DNA of 64,000 bases from Solenopsis invicta (GCF_016802725.1 NC_052667.1:21350346-21414345); one strand, 5' to 3'; shown: positions 35,311 to 47,530, numbered from the stretch's first letter. Notes: generated by a model from the letters alone, not told the origin. Translations and numbers: made by a program.

Positions 35311-35554
35311 GAAAAGAATAGTTTTGCTGAAATATCTAAAAATTTAAATAGGTTCAGGTTTGAAAATAATCTGGTTGAATCATGAAAATAATTATAAAGG
35401 ACGTTAAAACATAATGAGAAACGCTGCAAAAAGTTTTCACATTCTAGCAATCAACTTGAACATCCTACATAATTATTTTTGATGGCCCAACAAAATTATT
35501 TTCAGATCTGTATTTAACTATATTTTTTTATGCTTCAGCAAAATCGTTTTTTCA
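35311..35554. mobile_element. Foldback-type inverted-repeat element, about 244 bp
   Basis: The left arm, about 35,311-35,425, and the right arm, about 35,440-35,554, are imperfect reverse complements. Shared blocks are TTTTGCTGAA with TTCAGCAAAA, GAAAATAAT with ATTATTTTC, a GTTGAATCATG block with its degraded partner, and ATAATTATAAAGGACGTT with its ATAATTAT-containing mirror (AACATCCTACATAATTAT). Only about 15 bases separate the arms, so transcription of either strand would give a long hairpin. By eye identity of the arms is roughly 70 percent, suggesting an old foldback or MITE copy. No clear target duplication was found. A degenerate hairpin-RNA locus is the less likely alternative. Confidence 0.6.
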
Positions 35555-36590
35555 ACGTACTGAAAAGGTAACACGTATATTAAATATCATATGTTAAATA
35601 AAAGTAATTTATGATTGAAAAAACTAGATATATATGTATAGGTACAGATGTGAATAAAATAATGAACTACTATTTTTATAAGAAATATACTATTCTTTTC
35701 ATTAATAATAGATTAATTCTGCAAATTTCTCTTTAATTCATATCCTTGTTGAAGCAATCATAGAATGCTTGAATAATCACTAATGGAATATAATACTGTT
35801 CTTTTAACAGAACGCTCTTCGATTTATTCATATAAGTAATGTTGGAAAAAAATTTGCTTCTCACGTTGGCTGATTAAAATTACCTCTCTTTTTCAAAACT
35901 TTAAACGTTTTTCTCGGTGAACGTGATTGCCTGACTTAAATATTATCAAGTCGTTGTGTGCAGTTTTGAAAGCTAGAATAAAAAAGTGAGATTTTTCTCC
36001 TTTAATATCTCTTAAAAAGTATTCTGCTGGAAGAATGGTTTAACAGTGCACTGATGGTTATTTAAGTATATGACCTTATTTCAAAGGATAACATTTTTTT
36101 AAAGGCTAATGATGAGCTAATCTTTTATTAATAAAATAAATAATGTATTTTAAATGTTTTTTTAGGTTGTTTGTTCTATCGTCCGCATGTATATACATAC
36201 ATACATACAGTTTCTTTTTATGTTCTTTTTTTTAATATACGTTTCTCAGAGAATATTTCAGCTGCATACTATTTTGCGAAATATAAAATATGTTACGGTC
36301 GCTCGGATTCAAGTAAGGGTTGTCGACAACTTTCCGGACGTGTGCCATTCTTGAAGTGTCAATTGTTCCTTCTATACACGCTGTTTTGTAGGCGAACAAA
36401 TGCGTCGCGGCGGACATTGCATTTGTCTCGAAGCTAACTAACAGATAGAACGACGATAGGAAACACGCTACGCAATAAATTACGCTTTACTCGAGCGTAC
36501 GTGTAGCAACATTCTTTCTTGAAACGGCAAAAAAATTAACGGGCGGTGGAGTGCAGTGCAGCAGCGAAGTCAAGTGATGTAGCGTTGATT

Positions 36591-36626
36591 GCGCGCGACC
36601 GCGACGATAAGCTCGCGGTCGCGAGC
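36591..36626. repeat. GC-rich hairpin 26 bp upstream of a donor consensus
   Basis: GCGACCGCGA at 36,595-36,604 pairs with TCGCGGTCGC at 36,613-36,622. The stem extends outward to 36,591/36,626 with one mismatch, and the loop is CGATAAGC. The right arm alone can also form AGCTCGCG/CGCGAGCT with a GT centre, so two folds compete. A donor-type GTAAGT begins at 36,653. Confidence 0.7.
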
Positions 36627-37471
36627 TCATTGATAATTCCGCGCCGTTATACGTAAGTTACAGGCGCCGGCACTCGTGACCGGAAGCAAAACCGTGCAGG
36701 AATAGGTGGAATCGGTTGGGAGGAGCGGCTCGAGCGGGGTTAAGGGGTAGGTGGGAAAAGGGTCGTCGGTTGGTCGCGCCCGAGGGGCGCGCGAGGAGAA
36801 AGGAGAGGACCGGCGAAAAAAAAGGGGGAAAATAACAAAGCGCCGGTTGGTGCATATATTCTCGGTAAAAACTGCCGCGGCAGAAAGCGGATGCGGGGAA
36901 ACCGGCGTGGGGAAGGGCAGGACGATGGTAATCTTCCGGCTGATATTTTATGTGTGTCCTGCGAGCCGGGACTCCCTACCGTTGCCCTATGCGGTACACT
37001 CGCCCTCTTCCACTCTCCCGCTTTCGTTCCTCTCGCAACTCTCCTTTATTTGCCTCCTTCTGGGCCGGGTCCATTGATTACCGCAGGTAATCACGAAATC
37101 ACGAAACCAGGGGAGAAGAAGCGAAATGATAGTTTCTTTCGCGTGTTCCTTCCAAGCGCAATGTAAATAATTTGCCATAAATCGCGTTCCTAAAAATCTT
37201 ACCGCCGCAAATAATTTGCCGCAAATCAAGTTCTCACTGTACAATCTACGCGACTACGAAAGGAGGAAGGGAACTCTGATAAGTTAGACGATAACACGCT
37301 CAACTTGAAATAGTCGTTATACATCCAGGCCAAAGATAAGGCTGTAAAGAAGCTGACGTTTAAATGTTTTTTTTTCGAGAGCAACAAGGACGATCGTTAT
37401 TATCCCTTTTTTTAGAGTTAGAATCCCTTTTTAAAATTAATTATCGTTTTACTCTAGATTGCTAAAAATAG

Positions 37472-37480
37472 CACGACGTT
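37472..37480 (+). repeat. 9-bp target-site duplication, left
   Basis: CACGACGTT directly before the transposon at 37,481. It is repeated exactly at 38,012-38,020 directly after it. Confidence 0.85.
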
Positions 37481-38011
37481 ATCCCTATTAAGCTAGCTCC
37501 CCCGCCAGCGTAAAATTAAATTTAAAATATTTTAAAATTAAGTGCTAATTAGATACCAATTTAGTACTAAAGTCCGAAATTAGGTGCTCGAACCGTTTAG
37601 CAGAAAATAAAAAACAAAACTGGCCACTTAAAACACTACAAAAGAGTACCTTAATTTTTTTTAATGACTTCTTTCTTGTCAGTCAACCACGTGACCGGAT
37701 TCTAAGTTCCATAATATATATTTTCAATTAATTTTTATTATTTGTTGAAGCACCTAGTTAGCAGTTAATTCTGCTGTATTTATTTATTCATTTACATAAT
37801 AAATATTTATTTTTTTGTTGGGCGGAGAGGGGCTAGTTAAACCAGCGCCACCTAATTTTTTTTTAATTTTCTGCCAAACGGTTCAAGCACCTAATTTCGG
37901 ACTTTAGTATTATATGCAAATTAACACCTAATTTTAGCACTTAATTTTAAACTATTTTAAAATTAATTTTGCATTGGTGGGAGGGGAGGGAGGGTCCAGC
38001 TTAGCATGGAT
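37481..38011. mobile_element. Complete non-autonomous DNA transposon, Mutator-like MITE
   Basis: The 531-bp element is bounded by a perfect 9-bp direct repeat, CACGACGTT. Its terminal inverted repeats run from ATCCCTATTAAGCTAG at the left and ATCCATGCTAAGCTGG at the right (read inward), about 135 bp (37,481-37,615) and 150 bp (37,860-38,011). The best-conserved parts are AAAATTAAGTGCTAA, TACTAAAGTCCGAAATTAGG and GAACCGTTTrGCAGAAAAT. A 9-bp duplication with TIRs above 100 bp is characteristic of the Mutator/MULE superfamily. There is no transposase frame, so it was mobilised in trans. Part of the interior near 37,818-37,845 resembles the terminal GC-rich block, hinting at a nested or rearranged end. 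The perfect duplication with diverged arms suggests moderate age. Confidence 0.85.
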
Positions 38012-38020
38012 CACGACGTT
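38012..38020 (+). repeat. 9-bp target-site duplication, right
   Basis: CACGACGTT, identical to 37,472-37,480. The next bases differ on both sides, so the duplication is exactly 9 bp. Confidence 0.85.
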
Positions 38021-39695
38021 GCTCGACGAGAATACTTTCCTCTACAACAACGCACGTACAGCGTGGCACAAAGATATATCGCAGAAATTCGATAATTGTC
38101 GGGGAACACGTGGGCCCGGAGCTCGCGTGTTCGGGCCAACAGCGAACTTCGCGGCTAATGAATTTACGACGAGGAGCACTCTCGTGGACCACGTAGGGAA
38201 TCAATAATGCGGTTAAATATTTCATGGATTTCGCGGAATGCGGCTGCCGGTGTACGGTCACGTCGCACCCATCTGTCGCGATCGGGCCAACTTCAATCGT
38301 TAATGGGAACAAACGGGCTCGCCGGCTGCGAGAGCCGTGCGGATGACGTAGCCCGTGTTTATGCGGGGCCATGTTGACGGCGCGCCCGCCGCCCGCGCAT
38401 ACACGCAATATTTACAAATTCCTGCCCGAAAATCGAGCACCGCGATCCGCGAGCGTCGTGTCAAGCCGAGCCCTGATGTATGCGCAGATGCCGCCGCTTG
38501 TAGCTCCCAGTACGCGCCGATGTGCTGTGCGATTAGCACTCGAGCGCTGCTCGTATCGCTCGATGGCGTATCGCTCAAATTCCACGGAATTTCGATGCGG
38601 CGCGACGGTTTAATTAACGTTCTCCGTATCGACAAAAATGCCGATTGAAATTCTACCGAGATAGATTCGACATGTATCCGATTCGCACGGTGGGCGATAA
38701 TTGCGACGATAAATGCGAAAAAAAAGAAGTTTCTTTTATTTTATTTTTTTTCACGACAGGCGGAATTATCGGATAGAACATTTCAATTTGACAAGTTTCC
38801 AGTTTCGAGCAATCGACAGTATAAAATCTACGATTAAGGATAATCCGAAGTGTGCTGCGCGTCAATTTCCTGTCACGCGACAATAATTTTACAAAATTTC
38901 AATCGAGGATCTTTTTTTGTTTATACACATTATTCGCTTTTATTAAATTAAATATCGTTTATTATTATGATTTTTTTTTAAATACAAATCGTGGGGCTTG
39001 CACGAAGAGCAGAACGACCAACGGCACTGGATTCATCAAGAAGCAGCGTGAGTAACGGAGGCGTTTAACGACTGAGACTAGTTGCATATTCATGCTCAAC
39101 CTTTCTACCTTCGCGTTGCGCAACCACCGCCGATAACATCGCGGCTTTTACGGGCTGCTTTGCTTTTTTGTCGTTAAAAGCACTTAGCCTGCCCTTCGGT
39201 CGCAATTGCGTCTCTTCCGCGTGCTTTCCTTCCGTCGGTCGGAACGGCTTGGCTCCCATCACGGCATTAAACTCTTACTTAACGGCCGTGCCCTGCAAAG
39301 CTCGGCCGCAAACAAAGCGGCCGGCGGATCCAGAACTTCTTGGAAGACGTTATAATTTAATGTTAACTCGTGTAACTCGCTGCCACGTTCGTCCCAATCG
39401 TGTGGATTATGTTGCTTGAGCTATGTAAGTGGTACAAAGACGGCGTTCTCCGAGAAAGTCACGAAGTGGAAGAGAAAGAACGAGAGGAAGAGGCGAACGG
39501 CGCCCCTCGCATTTTGCAAGGAAGCTTACTTTCGCGACTCACAATCAAGCCGGACTCGATAGCAAGTCCGGCCATCCGAAGTTTGCAATTTGGCACCGAC
39601 GGGCAGGCGTATTAGCCGCTCGCGGAGTCGAGAGGTCGGCCGCAATTATTTAGGGGCTTTATCGTAACGCTTCTTTCTCTCTCTCCCTCTTACTT

Positions 39696-39698
<3 letters not shown>
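38021..39698. other. Non-coding stretch, nothing recognised
   Basis: CpG-rich to 38,640, AT-rich at 38,700-38,980, then mixed. Five overlapping open frames of 76-135 codons on both strands at 38,001-38,648 look compositional. Confidence 0.5.

Positions 39699-39736
<38 letters not shown>
39699..39736 (+). repeat. (CT)n microsatellite
   Basis: A pure CT array of about 38 bp followed by a T-rich run. Confidence 0.97.
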
Positions 39737-39739
<3 letters not shown>

Positions 39740-41224
39740 TTTTTTCCACTCGAGACGAGCGAAAAAGAAAGGAGCGCGCCGACTGAAACATGGGCCAGAT
39801 AGGCGGGTTCGTCGCGTGCCGACGTACACTGCAGGCTCGCCCCTGCTTGTCTGCCCGCTAGCCTCACGAAACTCTAAAGATTAACGACGAGAGGTGGCGC
39901 AAGACATAACCCATCCGCGCGTAAAAAGCTAATAAAACCTTTTTGCATTCGCCAGCAATATAAATTTACCGGTTCCGCCGTTTCCCGCGATAATGCTCGC
40001 CCTTGTTGCTTCCAGGCACGCACAGCTTGTAGGTATCAGTATCGCCGAGCAAGATTTTAATAATCCAGCGACAGTCATATTGTTTTCTATCTTTTTCCCG
40101 AACGTCCTTCGACGCTCTGCGAAGGTGCGCCGTTATTCCTTTCGCGATCGTTACGTTGAATAAAAGTACCTCGGGAAACTCAATGATTTTTAACGATCGT
40201 AATGCGTGTATATATTAATTACTTTATTCTTAAGTGAATTAGAGGGACTTGGCGGAATCTTGGTGTAATACCGCGCGATCCAGCTCGGTCCGCGTGGTAA
40301 CGGTTAGCTATTAATACGTGCACGTCTTACAACAGAGTCGTAGCGGGAGTAACTTTTACGTGAACTTCCTTTACGTGAAAGTTCGGCCTAATGCCGCGTT
40401 TAACGGGAGCGGCCGTTTCCTGGCGCATAACCGCCGTCGCCTCCAGGTAGGATCATTATCGCGGGCGTAACGGCGCATTTATGTTATACAAGTACTACAG
40501 CTGCAGTACGTCCAATGTTGGCGCGCGCGGATCAGGAACTATGGAACGTCGCCGACGTTGGCGCAACAACGATAATTGCCGCGACGTGACGGCGCTGTTT
40601 CGTTTTATTGCCAGGCTCGGTAACGGTTTATTGAGGATTTACGTGGGCGCAATATATCTCGGCGCACTGATCCCTTCGCTCGTGCGTTTCTTCGTGCTCC
40701 CGCAGCCCCCGAGGTTTTTCGGCCGAGGGACATTTATTAAGGGTTATCGCGGCGTCACCGAGAAACAGAAACGCGTATTGACAATCGGACGGAGTTCAGA
40801 AGTAATCTCCAATAATCCCTTTCCAGCCGCGTTCCCCTTTGCCGGTCACCTCTTAGCGAAAGAGAAGCCGCGCGCACTAAAATCGACGATCGGGGTTTAC
40901 GACCGACGCTCGTATTTTCGTAAAACGGTGCGGGCGCCTGTCATCGTGTTTCCCTCGTGGAATTAGCAGATCACTTATCTTAAACGGTCCCCTCATCGTG
41001 CTTGCATGTATAAGCTCTCTCGCATAATGGACGCAGAGATGCATGCAAGCAAGCAGTTAAAGATACTGGCGTATTATAGCTCAGTAAGACGACAGAGTTC
41101 TCAAGAGTTGCATGACGCAAAGTTGCATTGTATCATGTTTTCAAACTGGACGATACAAATCGACAGCAATAATTCGGCGTCCTTAATCCAGAAATCGTCA
41201 CCTCATTTTTTTTCTCTCTTCTTT
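39737..41224. other. Non-coding stretch with a hairpin at 40,999
   Basis: Mostly CpG-rich. A 161-codon + frame at 40,481-40,966 has no recognised domain and high Arg/Ser content. It is preceded by a donor-like CAG followed by GTAGGA at 40,444-40,452. I do not list it as a gene. Confidence 0.45.
40999..41051. repeat. Hairpin with 10-bp perfect basal stem
   Basis: TGCTTGCATG at 40,999-41,008 pairs with 41,042-41,051. Across an asymmetric internal loop, TCTCT pairs with AGAGA, with a 9-base apical loop. The internal loop makes an miRNA precursor unlikely. Confidence 0.6.
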
Positions 41225-41640
41225 TGCGTAAACTTGATTTTTGCTGTTAATTGCAAATTGTGTGTTAGTAATTGTTCTATATTTTATTAATACTCAAGGA
41301 CATTATGCATATAGATTTAATTAATGTTTTTTGAAAGAAGTCAAAAGAAAGTAATCAAATATATTAAATAAATGGAAAAAGCTCATATTTTTAAAAAAAG
41401 TATTTTTTTTTAATTAAGAAATTAGTAAATAAAACGTTTTCACATTGCAAGTTTCAACAGAGATCTGTACTATGAATGCATGAATCGTAACTTGTTTCTA
41501 TGGTACCAAATTGGATCTCTGAATCTTCGAATGAAAGCTAAGCGTGGATTTTGAATCAGTAAAGAAATTTCTTGTAACGCGAGTTTTATTTTTCCGATAT
41601 TGGGGTGTAAAAGAAACAATCCAGATAATTATTGTCGAGT
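41225..41640 (+). repeat. Dispersed repeat family B, shorter copy
   Basis: It aligns with 18,400-18,605 and 19,050-19,225 in the same order and orientation, but lacks the middle of about 430 bp. Examples are a TTAAATAAATGGAA block, AAGAAATTAGTAAATAAAA followed by ATTGCAA, CGTGGATTTTGAATC, and GCGAGTTTTATTTTTCC. Identity by eye is roughly 60-70 percent with many indels. Confidence 0.7.
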
Positions 41641-43867
41641 TAATACAACTTATGACAAAATAACTTAATGACACTTATATCTGGTCATGCAATATCTATT
41701 TCACGTAAGCGCCAATATTATAATATATTCACGTTTCACCGTGACATGTCGATAATATAATATGGATGTGCGGCAAATTTCACGAAAACTCGTGTATCGT
41801 CACTATCGCGTGTGCACGCACGCGAACGGATCGCATTAGGAAGGTGTTCCAAGTGCCAACACACAGAAGCCGGTTTCTCCTCGTTCTCCCGTACGTGTGT
41901 CTCAAGGGTTGGCGAGTACGTGTACGTGCACGTGTACGTGTATATACGTACGTAACCTGCAGTCGCTTGAAATATTGCTCGTCGCTCCCTGGAAGATGTA
42001 CGACGCGTTATTGTTGAAAGCATCGAAGCGAAAATTTCAGTGTCTGGATATATCCCCGTGTTCCGCAGATTCGGCCCTATGGATACACCCTCGTCCCTCT
42101 TCATTCCGAAATACTGTGACATCCTCAAACCCCCATCCAATCTGGAGGGTGGATATAAATGTAAATAGAATGTCTGTACATCCGCGAGAAAGGCGGCTTT
42201 GCACAACGGCGTATCAAAGGCATTCTGGTTTTCGCTTCGGTTTGTACGCAATCTTCGCTGTCGTACAGTTTCTTCCTTTTTGCATTGATTCTCTTTTATT
42301 ACGAATTTTATCAAATGTTGCGAACGTTAAAGAAAATTGTTTGAAAGCTCATTATTTTTTTAAGTTATTTATTTTTTTATTTTTCTATATATTATAATAC
42401 AAATGGTAAAAATGTGTCTTTATACGTCACCACTATACGTATTCTACTATTTCATATCATAAACATCTTTATGAAATTTTTTTAAATACACATTTGATAA
42501 ATTTCACGAATAAAATTAAACTTCATAATGCTCTCTCGTAACGAAGCGATCGTGATAACGAATATGCCAAAAAAATATTGGATATACATCATGAGTCTCA
42601 CATATATTCGCATCGCTACGAATGATATTATACAGAAAAAAAAATATCTGATTTCGCAGCTTTATTTATGCGATTTAACGAAGCGCGCAGTTAATCGCGA
42701 TATTTAAAGAAGCTGATGCTGGGCGTTATCAACGTGCAACGCATCGTTGGAGTGCGCGACAGCCCGATGCGCATCACGGCACGAAATATCGGTCAACTCT
42801 CCCGCGCCGGAAGTTGGGAAAACTCGGTGTGAAACGCAATTCCGAGTCTGCCGTGTATAATTACGCGCAGTCGTCGGCACTTCCGCGTTCCGGCTCTCCG
42901 GCGTTTCGTTCGTTATCGCACGCGTTAGAGCGTTCGCCCGTGTTACATTTTAAACTGCATTTCGATGCATCGTCGGGGGAGAACGGCGACCGGGATGATG
43001 GATTTATCCGGATTGCACCGCGCGATTCAACGTACTTATTTCTTCGGAGCCTGGTATCCTATAACAGCTAAATCCATTTTGGTATTAGATTTCTTCGTAT
43101 GCCTTTCATCGTGCCATTGATGGATTAAAGAAGAAGAGGTGGATTAGGGGAGCGAGAAGGAAGGGCAGCGTCGGAAGAAGACGGCTTGGAACGTAGCCAC
43201 GTTGCGACAAGACGCGGACTTAATACTTCGAGGATGGTGTCGTTCCGTCGTACTGGCGCTACTCTACCAGTCAGACTAAATCCGTTGGCTCGAAAAACTG
43301 CTTTGCCGTCGTCAGAGCTCGTATAAATGCGATAGTTAATTAAAGTGAGAAATCCAAGGGAATGGTCTTGTTAGGCTAGACTTATCAAATAAAGAAATGC
43401 TTAAAATTCGACAAAAACATTCAATAGTTTTTTAATGAACTAAGTAGTTGAAAACTTCTTTTGTCTATGAGAAAATGAAACGCTACAGACGTTCGCGTCG
43501 ATTGCCAAGATTCGATGGCGAGAGGGCAACGGGAAGAATGATCTTCTCGTTGGTACGCACATTGAAACGCTCGCGTGAAGAAAAAGTCCTATGAATGGGC
43601 ACCGAATGCGAAACGAACGAGATGGTTAAAGCAAGTGCACTCTACGCCCCGGCTAAGTGTTCGCTGAAAGAGGTACGAGGCGACGGGTGGAAAGTAAGGG
43701 GTGAGTGTCCGACCCCGGGAGAGTAGACGCGAAGTTATGACTCTGCGAAACGCCGAGCCGGAACGAAAATTGTGATGAGTGTAGTGTGAAATATTTACAC
43801 GCGGAGGACAATCCATCACCACCACCACCTACCTTCACCCTCGACGCGTTCACCATCGCTTGCCGAC
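41641..43867. other. Non-coding stretch with two mirror-image open frames
   Basis: A 192-codon minus frame (41,736-42,314) and a 166-codon + frame (41,897-42,397) overlap. Neither has a recognisable domain. The minus frame crosses a (GTACGT)n tract at 41,919-41,957, which gives it a YTYT repeat. AT-rich at 42,300-42,700, CpG-rich after that. Confidence 0.5.
41919..41957 (+). repeat. (GTACGT)n-like alternating repeat
   Basis: GTACGTGTACGTGCACGTGT-type units, alternating purine-pyrimidine and self-complementary in part. Confidence 0.85.
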
Positions 43868-43920
43868 GGTTGCCGCCGGTTGCCGTCGCCGCCGCTACCG
43901 CCGCCGCCGCCGCCGCCGCC
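43868..43920 (+). repeat. GGTTGCCG repeats followed by (CCG)n
   Basis: Two to three GGTTGCCG-type units at 43,868-43,887 lead into a CCG/GCC array at 43,898-43,920. Confidence 0.9.
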
Positions 43921-46900
43921 TCCTTGCGTCCCGGTCTCGCACGATCGTAGAAACCTAGCCCAACCTACTTCACGCCTCCGCAACCTTCATACTTCGTAGA
44001 GTAAAGAGGAGTGCTCTTCATTTCTTGGCTTTCCCGTTCACCCCGCCGATACCTCCCCCCCCCACCCCATTCTACCCTACACCGCAACCCCGTTTTCACG
44101 ACACAACGACTCCCTGGCCTCAACAGCGCCCCATCTTCCGCGCTGATAACGACAAACGGCGCCGCTATGTGATAATGGGCATCCTTGCTTTCACTCATCT
44201 CTTCGAAGCAAGGTCTTGGATGCCGAAGAGACTCTCGGCGTAACCTCGGTAGGCTAACTGAAAACTGTTGCCTAACGGCTGATGTCGTTCTGAGACAGAT
44301 ACGGATGACGTACTCTTTATATCGAAACCAACAATTTTATCATCCTAATAAAATACATTGTAACAATATTAATATTTTAAAAATTGTTTCCATGTAATTT
44401 GACGCATCGAAATCGCAACGATTAGAGTAAGATGTGATTCTTCGATGTTATAGAAGTTTTTATTTAACCGATATGATGTCATGCTGTGAATATCAGTTTG
44501 AAAGTAATACAGAATACGATCGGCGAGATCATTTTTCATCACGCTGCGTGGACGTCGGTGGTGGCGCTTAAAATTCCGCCAGAAATTGATGGTGGCGAAA
44601 ATGGCAAAGAGCGCCGCTGGGATAACACAAATATCGTTTATGAGTAACAGTATTAATTTTTACGGCCGCTTGAATGGCGAACCGCGAAGTTGCCGGACGC
44701 TCTGTTAACCTGTGTCGAACACGAGGACAGTGCGATCGTTACGATTATGTCTTGCAATTACGATTGTGCAACCAGCGTTTCGATAGAATAATTCGAATTT
44801 ATATGTAAATTGAATTTAATGGTCGGTGCAATACAGATAACTCGGCATAGCATTGAGCGGTGGTGGCGCACCACCTCCTACCCGTGATTAACGACGCTGC
44901 ATGGTAGTAATTTGACATTAGTGTCTGTGATGAAGGATCGAATTCGCGTTTACCATTGTTTCAGTCGATTCCGCGTATCAACTGCTGTATCCATCTATTT
45001 GCGTGTGACGGCGCGCCATGATTTACATCAATTAACATTTCAAAAATCAGATAATACGTGTATCGAGATGTACGAATATATATATGCGAGTGCGACGGTT
45101 GTGTGTAACTCGAATTGTAATTTGGCAAAGAAAAGTTATCGAGACCGTTATCGCGTTATCGTCGATCTTTGATGCTATAATAGATGATAAGAATTTTCAA
45201 TTACGATACGTTTCGATACATTTCAATTTAAAAATATTATATTTCACACTGAGAAAAAGATACTTAAAAATTTATTTATGTAAATATAATTTTATTTCAC
45301 TGAAATAAATATTTAATGTCATGTAAAATTTTATATTTCCAGCAAATAAACTAATAATTAAGAAAGTTAAGATATATTTCACAAAAATGTACATTCGTCA
45401 TTGCAATCAAAATTCCTATAAGCAATAAGTATTGAAACAAATATCAACAAGTAACAATTGCTAATGTATCGAACATTGTTTTATTTCTCAGTAAAAAAAA
45501 ATTGCAATGTATTCATGTATTCTGTGCTGCAAATTTCTGATGAAGAGATAAAGTTATGTTTAAGTGACGCAAGTATACAAAAAATTTGTTTACGCCTTGA
45601 AGAAAATTGAATAACGCTTTGTAGCGTACGTCTAATACATACAGTGTTGAGTTGATAGTAACGATTCAGCTGTTATTCAACGATACATAAGGTTCCAGTG
45701 CAAACAGTCAGACTGCATGTGGTGCGGGAAGGTCTGGTTAATTACTCACCCCCATCCAGTCAGGCAGGGCAGGCAGGCTTCAGTGTGTTCCACCCACTGT
45801 TACTCCGAAGCCTTTCCCGTCCGAGCCCTGATGGATCACCCAGCCAGCCCGCCACCCACAGAATGGCCAACAATGGGTTTTTGTTTCTTTTTATTGGGAG
45901 TAGGCGGATAGGAAGCCGGTCAGAACAGAGTATTTGTCGCTATATAGCTCGTCCCTCACCCAACGGCCCTCACGATTCGATTCGTCCCCTTGTTCTCCGA
46001 CCGTCAAGTTCTTTAACCCGCTGGACCGAAATAGTGCTACACCCGCAGAGAAAGAGAACGATGAACGCCGGGAGAGGCCAGAGAGGCGATAATGGCTTTC
46101 ACGGGGCTTTACACGAGTCGGGTGCTAGCAGCGCAAACTCGTAACACGCCGATGTAAAACTGCCCTGCCTGGATTTGTAAAAGTTCTAAGACTCCGAAAA
46201 TTCGATAGTTCCACGGGCCGATCGTTCGGTTGGAATTTTTATCCGGAAATCTTGCGCGACTGGAATTTACATTATTATATATGTTAATTAATTGTTAGGC
46301 TCTCAAATAAATACATTAAAAATGTATGATTCTTTCATATATAATATGTAAATGTTATAATGATTTAGAAATCATACTACTGAGAAACTACATATTGAGC
46401 TAACTGCGATGTATGTATTTAATCATAATTATTAAAATTTCGAGATCTCGTATAACTGCAAATAAAATATTCGAAAGAAAGTTGAAAAATCTTTTTTCAT
46501 GTATTGTAAAATTTTTTTTATGTGAGTGAAGGATGTAATCGCGTCACACGAGCGAATGCTTGATATTTCAATTAGTACAGAAGAATGATCACATCAACTA
46601 CTTCGAATTAAATCGCACAGTTTAAAGTTATGCGGATGACGTCTCTCATTATACCGTAATACGAAAGAGCACGGGGACCAGACGAATTTCTGAAACTGTT
46701 CCCGCAGGAAATCGATATGCTAATGCCGTGCCTTAAGTAATGAGAACCCCCGTAAGGTGGGACGCCCTTCCAAAAGTGGACGAGCGGTCGCGGAAGGAGG
46801 AACGAATGGGTAGAGATCCAAGGAGAAACCCGACCGAGGGTGATTAATCTTGGACACGGAGAGCTTAGGTGTTGGAGTTTGGGATACTGTAGTACAGGCT

Positions 46901-47530
46901 GGAGGTCGCGGTCACCGGCGATTCACCTCGACATTTCCCCGCGCAAAATCTCGGCAACTTTTCGCATAGTTTGCGGCGACAACTCGCGCATCTTCCAATA
47001 GTCAATAAATAACCATACAAATTGCAAATAGTTACTTATTGAGTTGAACGTTGAAAGCACGTGAGAGCGTTGAAAAATTTACGCGTAATTGATCTTCCGT
47101 GTTCCTCATTTCCTAAATTTGTCTATAAAATAATATCAACTTGGAACGGCAGTAATAATCGGAACGATTCGGCCTGTTAACTAAACTCCAAACTTATCGT
47201 CCGAGTCCTAATTGAATTTGTCCTCTTGGACCGCGTCGCCATGTTGCGGTAATGTTGGCAGTTCTCGACGCCAGCCTCTAAGGTATGCCAAGGGCTTCGC
47301 TTATTATAATGGCTACGAAATTTGCATAATGGATACATATGCACGCTCAGAGAGGTCTCCTCGACCTTACCGCTTGCTCCCTCACTCTCGTGCGGGAGAG
47401 GCGGAGGGCTGGCTCTGCCGACTCCGCGAAACGTCTTAGTTGTTAGTTGTTGCTCGCTGTACGTGTCCTATGCAAAGTTATGCCCCATTGTGCAAGCCCG
47501 CTAAGATCCAGACTCCTACGCTGGAGTATA
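43921..47530. other. Long non-coding stretch, nothing firmly recognised
   Basis: C-runs at 44,055-44,076 give a G-quadruplex-type motif on the minus strand. A GGTGGTG/CACCACC stem lies at 44,859-44,875. A quasi-palindrome TTTATTTCA-C-TGAAATAAA lies at 45,291-45,309. AT-rich at 44,300-44,520, 45,180-45,680 and 46,260-46,640. A 148-codon + frame at 45,698-46,144 has no recognised domain. Confidence 0.5.

Larger units (their letters stand above)
35555..37480. other. Non-coding stretch with a donor-adjacent hairpin
   Basis: AT-rich to about 36,280. (CATA)n units lie at about 36,194-36,208. An acceptor-like run of T ending in TAG at 36,165 is seen. From 36,470 the DNA is CpG-rich and G-rich (36,700-36,830). 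A weaker acceptor-plus-donor juxtaposition, CCGCAG followed by GTAATC, occurs at 37,081-37,092. Confidence 0.5.

Noticed and set aside
40481..40966. 161-codon + open frame
   Set aside because: CpG-rich, Arg/Ser-rich, with no known domain and no supporting splice structure beyond one upstream donor-like site.
41736..42397. 192-codon minus and 166-codon plus open frames
   Set aside because: They overlap on opposite strands, include translation of a GTACGT repeat, and show no recognisable domain.
45698..46144. 148-codon + open frame
   Set aside because: Low-complexity Pro/Ser/Arg composition, with an overlapping frame in another phase.
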